A stretch of DNA of 46,097 nt, taken from assembly GCF_016461825.1 (NCBI RefSeq), contig NZ_JAEMNU010000149.1, positions 11,202-57,298 of the forward strand, read 5' to 3'. The notes beneath the pieces were generated by a model. The model was not told the DNA's origin. It ran no database searches and saw only the letters and a list, made by a program, of their open reading frames with translations. Of the stretch, positions 1 to 8,884 are shown piece after piece (position 1 is the first letter of the stretch; the number at the start of each line of letters is the position of its first letter). This DNA comes from Rugamonas violacea (GTDB lineage: Bacteria > Pseudomonadota > Gammaproteobacteria > Burkholderiales > Burkholderiaceae_D). The position numbers and the translations under genes are program-made.

Positions 1-14
1 CCCCCCCCCCCCCC
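1..14. other. Homopolymer C run at window start
   Basis: Fourteen consecutive C residues precede the 3' end of typA. Nothing biological explains them. The position at the very edge suggests an assembly, sequencing or adaptor artefact. Confidence 0.5.
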
Positions 15-32
15 ACGGCTGCTACGGCGCTA

Positions 33-1865
<1,833 letters not shown>

Positions 1866-1948
1866 GGTCATTATATTTGCTGAAAAACTGCGGGGGCGTA
1901 CAGCGTGTACGGAGGTGTTCGGTTGCTTGCCAATTTCTGGAACCGCGT

Positions 1949-1978
1949 AGTATAGCATGCGCTCTTGCTCGGGTTCAA
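1949..1978 (-). promoter_or_regulatory. Sigma-70 promoter of typA
   Basis: On the minus strand, TTGAAC (1973-1978) and TATACT (1949-1954, five of six consensus) are separated by 18 nt. Transcription would start near 1942, giving a leader of about 75 nt. It lies in the truB-typA gap, so typA can be transcribed apart from the rimP-truB operon. Confidence 0.6.
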
Positions 1979-2013
1979 AAAATCCTAGAAATTCAAAGAT
2001 TTAGCGCAATTCC

Positions 2014-2041
2014 GCACGGCCGCGCGGGGGCTCAGCCGTGC
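2014..2041 (-). terminator. Hairpin spanning the truB stop codon
   Basis: Inverted repeat GCACGGC (2014-2020) / GCCGTGC (2035-2041), 7 bp, with the truB stop codon in the loop. No U-tract follows on the minus strand, so it is at best a weak terminator or an RNA-stabilising end. Confidence 0.3.
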
Positions 2042-2967
2042 GCGGTGGCGATCAGGCGCTCGGGCGCCAGGATGCTGTACTCGCCCAACTGGCCGGTGCC
2101 GAGCAGCTTGTCGTCGAGATAGACGCGGACCCTGCCCTGCTCGGCCGGCAGCGCGGCGGGCAGCGACTCGAGATCCTTGCCCAAGGCCAGGCGCTGGCCT
2201 TGCAGGAAGCGCTTGGCCAGCTCGGCCGTCAGTTGCACGGCCGGGAAGCTGGCCAGCAGCGCATCGACCGGCGCCAGCAGGCTCAGCGGCTCCGCATGGG
2301 CCACCAGCGCGTCCAGCGTCAGCATGCCCTCGATGGTCAGCGGACCGACCTGGGTGCGGCGCAGCGCGTTCAGGTGGGCGCCGCAACCGAGCGCCTCGCC
2401 GATGTCCTGGCCCAGCACGCGGATGTAGGTGCCCTTGCTGCAGGTCACCGACAGCTTGAGGAACGGCGCCTCGTAGCTGATCAGCTCGAGCTTGTGGATG
2501 ATGACGTTGCGCGCCTCGCGCTCCAGCGTGATGCCGGCGCGGGCGTACTCGTAGAGCGGCTTGCCGTCGCGCTTGAGCGCCGAGTACATCGGCGGCACCT
2601 GGGCGATCGGGCCGCGGAAACGCGCCAGCACGGCTTCGATCTGCGCCACCGTCACCTCGACCGGACGGCTGTCGACCACCAGGCCCTCGGTGTCGCCGGT
2701 GTCGGTGCTCTGGCCCAGGTGGACCGTGGTGTCGTAGCTCTTGTCGGCCTCCAGCAAGTCCTGCGAGAACTTGGTGGCCTCGCCGAAGCACAGCGGCAGC
2801 AGGCCGGTGGCGAACGGGTCGAGGGTGCCGGTGTGGCCGGCCTTCTTGGCGTTGAGCACGCGCTTGGCCTTGATCAGCGCGTCGTTGCTGGAAAAGCCGA
2901 CCGGCTTGTCGAGCAACAGCACGCCGTCGACCAGGTCGCGGACTCGCTTCGGATGGTTTTGCTTCAT
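2032..2967 (-). CDS. truB: tRNA pseudouridine(55) synthase TruB
   Basis: Makes pseudouridine 55 in the T-loop of tRNAs. The catalytic block GHTGTLDPFATGLLP is near residue 45, and its Asp is the family nucleophile. KSYDTTVHLG, SALKRDGKPLYEYAR and the YIRVLGQDIG block are also present, followed by a PUA-like C-terminal part ending near LGEYSILAPERL. About 311 residues, normal for the family. The ATG at 2967 (MKQNHPKR) is preferred, but an ATG two codons upstream (2973) is equally possible because the Shine-Dalgarno site is weak. It follows rbfA by about 140 nt on the same strand and is the last gene of the rimP-nusA-infB-rbfA-truB group. Confidence 0.95.
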   Translation of the reverse strand: MKQNHPKRVRDLVDGVLLLDKPVGFSSNDALIKAKRVLNAKKAGHTGTLDPFATGLLPLCFGEATKFSQDLLEADKSYDTTVHLGQSTDTGDTEGLVVDSRPVEVTVAQIEAVLARFRGPIAQVPPMYSALKRDGKPLYEYARAGITLEREARNVIIHKLELISYEAPFLKLSVTCSKGTYIRVLGQDIGEALGCGAHLNALRRTQVGPLTIEGMLTLDALVAHAEPLSLLAPVDALLASFPAVQLTAELAKRFLQGQRLALGKDLESLPAALPAEQGRVRVYLDDKLLGTGQLGEYSILAPERLIATAHG

Positions 2968-3081
2968 ATGCATTCGCTCAGAGGGTGCTTCAAAATGGGC
3001 CTGGCCGGGCGCGGCGGCACAGCCGGCGCGGCGGGCACGGCGAGCCGCCGCGGCGCCGCCACGGGCCCCTTGAAGCGGCCG

Positions 3082-3100
3082 GGGCCGGCCGCGCCGGCCC
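3082..3100 (-). terminator. GC-rich hairpin after rbfA
   Basis: GGGCCGG (3082-3088) / CCGGCCC (3094-3100) forms a perfect 7-bp stem with a 5-nt loop, about 10 nt past the rbfA stop. No U-run follows, so it is more likely an mRNA 3'-end or processing structure between rbfA and truB than a full terminator. Confidence 0.3.
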
Positions 3101-3109
3101 GCCGCGAAC

Positions 3110-3529
3110 TTACTCGGCGTCTTTGTCGGTGGATTCTTGCTGCGCCTGCTCGTCGTCCTTGGAGCGGGTGGCGTTGGCCTGGTCGATCAGCAGCGACAAT
3201 TCCATGCCGCGCGCGGTCGAGCTGTCGTGCACGAAGTGCAGCGCCGGCAAGGTGTGGATGTGCAGGCGCTTGCCCAGCTGGCCGCGCATGTAGCCGGCCG
3301 CCGCGTGCAAACCGTCGCAGGTGTTCTTGATGTCTTCCTTGCTGTCTTTGAGCATGGTGAAGAACACCTTGGCGTGGGCGTAGTCGGGCGTGACCTGCAC
3401 CTCGGTGATGGTGATCATGCCGACCCGCGGGTCTTTCAACTCGTAGGCGATGATTTCCGACAGGTCGCGCTGGATCTGGTCGGCCACGCGCAAGCCGCGC
3501 GCGGGGATGTTTTTGCTATGTTTAGCCAT
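3110..3529 (-). CDS. rbfA: 30S ribosome-binding factor RbfA
   Basis: Late 30S-subunit maturation factor that acts on 16S rRNA processing and helps cold adaptation. The 139-residue product begins MAKHSKNIPARGLRVADQIQ and carries the KH-like core, with the family block DPRVGMITITEVQVTPDYAHAKVFF cut here in two recognisable pieces: DPRVGMITITEV, then TPDYAHAKVFF. The C-terminus adds a short acidic, Gln-rich tail. The frame stays open 15 codons upstream, but MAKHSKN matches the usual family start. It sits between infB and truB, the conserved order. The gap to infB holds a strong hairpin (3561-3590) that could tune how much rbfA message continues from infB. Confidence 0.93.
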   Translation of the reverse strand: MAKHSKNIPARGLRVADQIQRDLSEIIAYELKDPRVGMITITEVQVTPDYAHAKVFFTMLKDSKEDIKNTCDGLHAAAGYMRGQLGKRLHIHTLPALHFVHDSSTARGMELSLLIDQANATRSKDDEQAQQESTDKDAE

Positions 3530-3560
3530 AAATTCGGAATTGCTTTTCTTTAAATAACAA

Positions 3561-3590
3561 GTGGACGGGAGCAATTATGCGCCCGTCCAC
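3561..3590 (-). terminator. Strong hairpin between infB and rbfA
   Basis: GTGGACGGG (3561-3569) / CCCGTCCAC (3582-3590) is a perfect 9-bp stem with a 12-nt loop, within which GC/GC can pair further. On the minus strand it is followed by CTTGTTATTT, a poor U-tract. It could be a partial terminator or RNase processing site inside the operon. Confidence 0.4.
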
Positions 3591-3618
3591 CCGGTCAAAC
3601 CACTCTAATCGACAGCGC

Positions 3619-6474
3619 TTACAGCGTGCGGGCGATTTCCTGAACTTCGAACACTTCCAGGGTGTCGCCAACCTGGATGTCGTTGTAGTTCTTCAGCGAC
3701 AGGCCGCACTCCAGACCGGCGCGGACATCTTTCGCGTCGTCCTTGAAGCGTTTGAGCGAGTCGATCTCGCCGCTCCACACCACGATGTTGTTGCGCAGCA
3801 GGCGTACCGAGGAATTGCGCTTGACCACACCGTCGGTGACCAGGCAACCGGCGACCGCGCCGACTTTCGAGACCAGGATGACCTGGCGAATCTCGACCTG
3901 GCCGATGACGGTTTCGCGTTTTTCCGGTGCCAACATGCCCGACAAGGCCGAACGAATTTCGTCGATCGCATCGTAGATGATGTTGTAGTAGCGGATGTCG
4001 ACGCCGTTCGACTCGGCCAGCTTGCGCGCCTGGGCGTCGGCACGGGCGTTGAAGCCGATGATGACCGCTTTCGAGGCGACCGCCAAGTTGACGTCGGACT
4101 CGGTGATGCCGCCGACGGCCGCATGGACCACCTGCACGCGCACTTCCGAGGTCGACAGCTTCTGCAGCGAGCTGACCAGTGCTTCCTGCGAACCCTGCAC
4201 GTCGGTCTTGATGATCATCGGCAGATTTTTGACTTCGCCTTCGGCCATCTGGTCGAACATGTTTTCCAGCTTCGCGGCTTGCTGCTTGGCCAGTTTCACG
4301 TCGCGGAACTTACCTTGACGGAACAGACCGATTTCACGCGCCTTGCGCTCGTCGGCCATGACCATGACTTCTTCGCCGGCTTGCGGCACTTCGGTCAGGC
4401 CTTGGATTTCGACCGGGATCGAAGGACCGGCTTCGTTGATCGACTTGCCGTTCTCGTCCAGCATGGCGCGCACGCGGCCATAGGAGGAGCCCGCCAGGAT
4501 CACGTCGCCGCGCTTCAGGGTGCCGGACTGCACCAGGATCGTCGCGACCGGGCCCTTGCCCTTGTCCAGACGGCCCTCGACCACCAGGCCACGGGCCGGC
4601 GCGTCGATCGGTGCCTTCAGTTCCAGGATCTCGGCCTGCAGCAGCACCTGTTCCAGCAGGGCGTCGATGCCCTCGCCGGTCTTGGCCGACACCGGCACGA
4701 ACGGCGATTCGCCACCGTATTCCTCAGGCAGGACCTGCTCGGCGACCAGTTCCTGCGTCACGCGGTCCAGGTTGCCGCCCGGTTTGTCGATCTTGTTGAT
4801 CGCGACAACCAGGGGCACGCCGGCGGCCTTGGCGTGGGCGATCGCTTCCTTGGTTTGTGGCATCACGCCATCGTCCGCCGCCACCACCAGGATGACGATG
4901 TCGGTGGCCTTGGCGCCACGGGCACGCATCGCCGTGAAGGCTTCGTGACCCGGGGTGTCGAGGAAGGTGATGGTGCCGCGCGGGGTTTCCACGTGGTAGG
5001 CACCGATGTGCTGCGTGATGCCGCCGGCTTCGCCCGACGCCACTTTGGCGCGGCGGATGTAATCGAGCAGCGAGGTCTTGCCGTGGTCGACGTGACCCAT
5101 GACGGTGACCACCGGCGCGCGCGGCAGCGATTCGAAGTGGGCGTGCTCACCCTGGTCGGCCAGCAGCGCTTCCGGATCGTCCTGTTCGGCGGCGAAGGCC
5201 TTGTGGCCCATTTCCTCGACCAGAATCATGGCCGTTTCCTGGTCCAGCACCTGGTTGATGGTGCACATCTGGCCCAGTTTCATCAACTGCTTGATGACCT
5301 CGGAAGCCTTGACCGACATCTTGTGGGCCAGTTCGGCCACGGTGATGGTTTCCGGTACGTAGACGTCCTTGATCACGGCCTCGGTTGGGGCCTGGAAGTT
5401 GGTCTCGCGATCGTCCGAGTGCGAAGGACGACGGCCCTTGGCGCCACCGCGCCAGCTGTCGCGGCCGGTCGACGGACCGCCACGGCCCTTGTTGGCCGAG
5501 TTGCCCGGGGCGCCGCGTTTTTTCGCGTCGTCCGACCAGGTCGACGAGACGTTCGCCGATTTGATCGATTTCTTGTCGGCGGTGACCGGTTTCTTGTCGT
5601 CTTTCTTCTCGCCCGGCTTCTTGTCGGCGGGCTTGTGCAGCGTGCCCTCAGGCGACTTGGGCTTGACGGCGACGACCGGGGCGACCGGCTCGGGAGCCTT
5701 GATGGCGCGGCGCGGCGCGTTCATCATCGCCTTGATCTGCGCCACTTCGTCGGCCACGGCCTTGCGGGCGCGGTCGGTCGCCTCAGCCTTTTCGGCGGCT
5801 TCCTTGGCGGCTTGCGCGGCTTTCTTCTTGGCTTCCTCGGCGGCGGCTTTTTTCTTCTCTTCGGCGGCGCTGTCGGCGGCCGGCTCGCTGCCGGCGGCGA
5901 CCGCGGTCGCGGCGGCGGCGGCCTTGCTGGCGGCCTTCTTGGCTTCGGCGTCGGCTTCCTTCTTGGCGGCCGCTTCGGCTTCGGCGTTGGCTTTGGCCTG
6001 CGCTTCCTTCTCGGCGTCCAGCTTGGCCAGATGCTCCTGCTTCTCGCGCAGGTCGGCTTCTTGACGGGCGATCAGTTCGACCTGCTTGCGGGCCTCTTCT
6101 TCACGGCGCGCGATATCGGCCGGGTCGGCCACGGCGGCGGCGGGCGCCGCCACTGCCGGTGCCGGCACGTCGTCGCGCTGCACGAAGGTGCGCACCTTCT
6201 TGACGGCGACCTGGATCGTGCGCGACTTGCCAGTGGCGTCGGCCTGCTTGATCTCGGTGGTTTCTTTGCGCGTCAGCGTGATCTTTTTCTTTTCGGTGTC
6301 AGCCGCCGCGCCGTGGGTGCGACGCAGGTGATCCAGCAGCTTATCCTTATCATCTTTCGACAATGGATCTGACGTCGAACTTTTTTCGACGCCGGCAGAA
6401 CGCAGCTGCGTCAGCAGCAAATCTGCAGGCATCTTCAGTTCGGTGGCAAATTGGGCTACGTTGTTACTCGCCAT
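3619..6474 (-). CDS. infB: Translation initiation factor IF-2
   Basis: GTPase that brings fMet-tRNA to the 30S subunit and promotes subunit joining. At 951 residues it is a long IF-2. The N-terminal IF2_N domain (about 1-50, MASNNVAQFATELKMP) is followed by a long Ala/Lys/Glu-rich linker, probably helical, and a basic Gly/Arg stretch. A second IF2_N-like domain lies near 365-430 (VYVPETITVAELAHKMSVKA). The G domain has MGHVDHGKTSLLD, DTPGHEAF and NKIDKPGGN, and is followed by domains II-IV ending in GDTLEVFEVQEIARTL. The start is firm: AGAGGA lies a few bases upstream of the ATG. It is 46 nt downstream of nusA, in the same operon. Alternative internal starts, known for E. coli IF-2, cannot be judged here. 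Confidence 0.97.
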   Translation of the reverse strand: MASNNVAQFATELKMPADLLLTQLRSAGVEKSSTSDPLSKDDKDKLLDHLRRTHGAAADTEKKKITLTRKETTEIKQADATGKSRTIQVAVKKVRTFVQRDDVPAPAVAAPAAAVADPADIARREEEARKQVELIARQEADLREKQEHLAKLDAEKEAQAKANAEAEAAAKKEADAEAKKAASKAAAAATAVAAGSEPAADSAAEEKKKAAAEEAKKKAAQAAKEAAEKAEATDRARKAVADEVAQIKAMMNAPRRAIKAPEPVAPVVAVKPKSPEGTLHKPADKKPGEKKDDKKPVTADKKSIKSANVSSTWSDDAKKRGAPGNSANKGRGGPSTGRDSWRGGAKGRRPSHSDDRETNFQAPTEAVIKDVYVPETITVAELAHKMSVKASEVIKQLMKLGQMCTINQVLDQETAMILVEEMGHKAFAAEQDDPEALLADQGEHAHFESLPRAPVVTVMGHVDHGKTSLLDYIRRAKVASGEAGGITQHIGAYHVETPRGTITFLDTPGHEAFTAMRARGAKATDIVILVVAADDGVMPQTKEAIAHAKAAGVPLVVAINKIDKPGGNLDRVTQELVAEQVLPEEYGGESPFVPVSAKTGEGIDALLEQVLLQAEILELKAPIDAPARGLVVEGRLDKGKGPVATILVQSGTLKRGDVILAGSSYGRVRAMLDENGKSINEAGPSIPVEIQGLTEVPQAGEEVMVMADERKAREIGLFRQGKFRDVKLAKQQAAKLENMFDQMAEGEVKNLPMIIKTDVQGSQEALVSSLQKLSTSEVRVQVVHAAVGGITESDVNLAVASKAVIIGFNARADAQARKLAESNGVDIRYYNIIYDAIDEIRSALSGMLAPEKRETVIGQVEIRQVILVSKVGAVAGCLVTDGVVKRNSSVRLLRNNIVVWSGEIDSLKRFKDDAKDVRAGLECGLSLKNYNDIQVGDTLEVFEVQEIARTL

Positions 6475-6520
6475 TCAGTCCTCTTTTCTATGTGTCGCGG
6501 AGATGATAAAGATACTCAAA

Positions 6521-8086
6521 TTAAGCCTTTGCGGATTCGGCAAGACTCCATGCTTTGGCCTGGAGGGCCTTGGCACGATCGTCGTACTTTGAGTCAACCA
6601 ACTTCATCTCATCGTCGGTCACATCTTCAAATTCACTCTTAATCAGTTCGCGTGCGCGGTCGGCGGACAGTGCCAAAATGGCACCGAATTCGTCGTAGGC
6701 CAACGCACTAAATTCAACCACGGTCTTGATACCAGCCAGACCCAGCTTGCCGGCGGTGATGCGGTCCATGCCTTCCAGACCGACCAACGCCTCGTCCATG
6801 CCTTCCAGTCCCTCTTCCGAAGCGATCGCCTCGGTGACCAGCGCGTCACGGGCACGGGTACGGAGTTCATTGACGGTATCCTCGTCGAACGATTCGATTT
6901 CCAACATTTCGGAGATCGGCACGTAGGCGATTTCTTCCAGGCTGGCAAAGCCTTCTTCCACCAGGATGTCGGCCACTTCTTGGTCGACGTCGAGTTTTTC
7001 CATGAACAGGGCGCGTACCGCGGCCGTTTCCTGGGCTGCCTTGTCGGCCGATTCCTCGGCCGTCATGATGTTGATTTTCCAGCCGGTCAGATCGGCGGCC
7101 AGGCGCACGTTCTGGCCCGAGCGGCCGATGGCGATGGCCAGGTTTTCCTCGTCGACCACGACGTCCATGGCGTGCTTCTCCTCATCGACCATGATCGACG
7201 AGACGTTGGCCGGGGCCAGCGCGCCGATGACGAACTGGGCCGGATCTTCCGACCACAGCACGATGTCGACCCGTTCGCCGCCCAGCTCGCCGGTGACGGC
7301 CTGGACGCGGGAACCGCGCATGCCGACGCAGGTGCCGATCGGATCGATGCGCTTGTCGGCCGTGTAGACGGCGATCTTGGCGCGCACGCCGGCGTCGCGG
7401 GCGGCGGATTTAATTTCCAGCATGCCTTGTTCGATTTCCGGCACTTCCAGCTCGAACAGCTTCATGATGAATTCCGGCGCGGTGCGCGACAGGATCACTT
7501 GCGGGCCGCGCATGTTGCGGTCGATGCGCAGGATGAAGGCGCGGACGCGGTCGCCGATACGCAGGTTTTCCTTCGGGATCATCTGGTCGCGCGGCAGGCG
7601 CGCTTCGATCTTGCCCGATTCGACGATGGCGTCGCCGCGTTCCATGCGCTTGATGGTGCCGGTGACGAGCGAGTCGCCGCGTTCCAGGAAGTCGACCAGG
7701 ATTTGTTCGCGCTCGGCGTCACGCACGCGCTGCAGGACCACTTGCTTGGTGTCCTGGGCGAAGCGGCGGCCGAACTCGACCGATTCGATCGGTTCTTCGA
7801 TGTGGTCGTCGACTTCGATGTCGGCGATCTGTTCTTTGGCTTCGAAGTGCAGGATCTCTTGATCCGGCAACTGCAGGCCCGCCTCGTCCGGCACCACGTG
7901 CCAGCGGCGGAAGGATTCGAACTCACCCGACTCGCGGTCGATCGAAACGCGAATATCGACTTCACCTTCATAGCGTTTCTTCGTGGCTTGCGCCAAGGCG
8001 AATTCCAGCGCGCCGAATACGACATCTTTATCGACGTTTTTTTCACGCGCCAGCGCGTCTACCAATAACAAAACTTCGCGACTCAT
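6521..8086 (-). CDS. nusA: Transcription termination/antitermination factor NusA
   Basis: RNA-polymerase-binding elongation factor that promotes pausing, intrinsic termination and rRNA antitermination. The 521 residues contain the NusA N-terminal domain (1-130, MSREVLLLVDALAREKNV), an S1 domain (about 135-200), and two KH domains (KIAVYTADKRIDPIGTCVG; AIGRSGQNVRLAADLTG). Two C-terminal helix-hairpin-helix acidic repeats (about 360-500) are typical of proteobacterial NusA. Its ATG overlaps the rimP stop as ATGA (8083-8086), so the two are translationally coupled. The operon leader carries an intrinsic terminator (8634-8658), which would be a natural target for NusA feedback; that link is inference. 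Confidence 0.97.
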   Translation of the reverse strand: MSREVLLLVDALAREKNVDKDVVFGALEFALAQATKKRYEGEVDIRVSIDRESGEFESFRRWHVVPDEAGLQLPDQEILHFEAKEQIADIEVDDHIEEPIESVEFGRRFAQDTKQVVLQRVRDAEREQILVDFLERGDSLVTGTIKRMERGDAIVESGKIEARLPRDQMIPKENLRIGDRVRAFILRIDRNMRGPQVILSRTAPEFIMKLFELEVPEIEQGMLEIKSAARDAGVRAKIAVYTADKRIDPIGTCVGMRGSRVQAVTGELGGERVDIVLWSEDPAQFVIGALAPANVSSIMVDEEKHAMDVVVDEENLAIAIGRSGQNVRLAADLTGWKINIMTAEESADKAAQETAAVRALFMEKLDVDQEVADILVEEGFASLEEIAYVPISEMLEIESFDEDTVNELRTRARDALVTEAIASEEGLEGMDEALVGLEGMDRITAGKLGLAGIKTVVEFSALAYDEFGAILALSADRARELIKSEFEDVTDDEMKLVDSKYDDRAKALQAKAWSLAESAKA

Positions 8087-8571
8087 GCTTTGCGTCCCTT
8101 AAAATCCACCTGCGGCACCAAGCGTGCCTTATCCACATCGGCGAGCGTAAACTCCAACATCGCCGGACCATCTTTTCCTTCAAATTCCAAGGCCAATTTG
8201 TCGCCCTGGGGTTCTTGCAAGATCCCCTGGAACGATTTCCGGTTATTACTATCCGGCATGGCCACGCACAGTTTGACGATGACTTCGCATCCGGCAAACC
8301 GCACAAAATCCTCCAGCTTGCGCACCGGGCGGTCCAGCCCCGGCGACGAGATTTCGAGACGCTCGTAGTTCACGTTCTCGACCGTCAGCACGTGCGACAG
8401 CTGGTGGCTGACGGTGGCGCAATCCACAACGGTGATCGGACCTTTTTCGGCAGCATCGGCTGCGGTGAAATCGATATACACGCGCAACAGTCCACGCTCG
8501 GCCCGTTCAACATCAACCAGCTCATAGCCCAGACCGGCTACGGTCTTTTCAATTAATTCCGGCAGCTGCAA
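8083..8571 (-). CDS. rimP: Ribosome maturation factor RimP (TTG start)
   Basis: Factor for 30S subunit maturation, usually encoded immediately upstream of nusA. From the chosen start it has 162 residues: (M)QLPELIEKTVAGLGYELVD, LRVYIDF, VDCATVSHQLSHVL and the ISSPGLDRPVRKLEDF block, then a C-terminal SH3-like domain. The start is a TTG at 8571: GGAG lies 7 nt upstream (8579-8582), and the resulting N-terminus matches the family. An in-frame ATG at 8622 would add 17 residues of non-family sequence read from the leader hairpin region. The stop overlaps the nusA ATG by four bases. First gene of the operon. Confidence 0.93.
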   Translation of the reverse strand: MQLPELIEKTVAGLGYELVDVERAERGLLRVYIDFTAADAAEKGPITVVDCATVSHQLSHVLTVENVNYERLEISSPGLDRPVRKLEDFVRFAGCEVIVKLCVAMPDSNNRKSFQGILQEPQGDKLALEFEGKDGPAMLEFTLADVDKARLVPQVDFKGRKA

Positions 8572-8592
8572 GAAAATTCTCCAGATCAAGGC

Positions 8593-8633
8593 CCGTTTCT
8601 CAGACGAAAACGGACCGTTCAAAACGGTTCACC
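8593..8633 (-). promoter_or_regulatory. Two tandem hairpins in the rimP leader
   Basis: On the minus strand between the leader terminator and the rimP start, ACCGTT-TTG-AACGGT is followed at once by CCGTTT-(9 nt)-AAACGG. Both are 6-bp perfect stems. They lie just upstream of the GGAG that serves the TTG start, so they could influence translation or transcript processing. Role unknown. Confidence 0.35.
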
Positions 8634-8658
8634 AAAAAAAAAATGGGCATCTGCCCAT
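8634..8658 (-). terminator. Intrinsic terminator in the rimP-nusA-infB leader (candidate attenuator)
   Basis: On the minus strand ATGGGC-AGAT-GCCCAT (8643-8658) is followed directly by a run of about ten U (8634-8643). It lies some 65-90 nt downstream of the predicted start from promoter 8730-8758 and about 60 nt upstream of the rimP start codon. That places it inside the leader and not simply behind rluB. Confidence 0.7.
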
Positions 8659-8729
8659 CTTCCTATATTCCCAACCAGATGAAAGCACTCTCAGCAAATT
8701 ACCCTGCGAAGACTTTTACTAGGCTGGTT

Positions 8730-8758
8730 ATTATAACCGCATATCGCCTGCTCCGCAA
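8730..8758 (-). promoter_or_regulatory. Sigma-70 promoter of rimP-nusA-infB operon
   Basis: On the minus strand, TTGCGG (8753-8758) and a perfect TATAAT (8730-8735) are separated by exactly 17 nt. Transcription would start near 8723, giving a leader of about 150 nt that includes the intrinsic terminator and two further hairpins. Confidence 0.65.
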
Positions 8759-8840
8759 TGCCGCGCTAGCGACAGAGGCGGGCGTACAACACCGCCGCAC
8801 AGGCCGCCAGCCCAGTAAAACAGCGGCCTCGCGGCTGGCG

Positions 8841-8875
8841 CGGCGCGGCGCCACAAAGACGCCGGCGCCGCGCCG
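8841..8875 (-). terminator. 12-bp GC hairpin just after rluB
   Basis: CGGCGCGGCGCC (8841-8852) / GGCGCCGCGCCG (8864-8875) forms a perfect stem with an 11-nt loop, 10 nt past the rluB stop on the minus strand. No U-run follows directly. It probably marks the rluB mRNA 3' end, leaving the U-tailed hairpin at 8634-8658 for the next operon's leader. Confidence 0.45.
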
Positions 8876-8884
8876 GCCGCGCGT

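Noticed and set aside
3577..6372. A 931-codon open frame on the plus strand opposite infB, and similar long frames opposite typA (267-1883), truB (2038-3330), nusA (6980-8068) and rluB (8912-11005)
   Set aside because: These are antisense shadows of real genes in high-GC DNA: composition is skewed to Arg/Gly/Asp/His, no family motifs, no ribosome sites.
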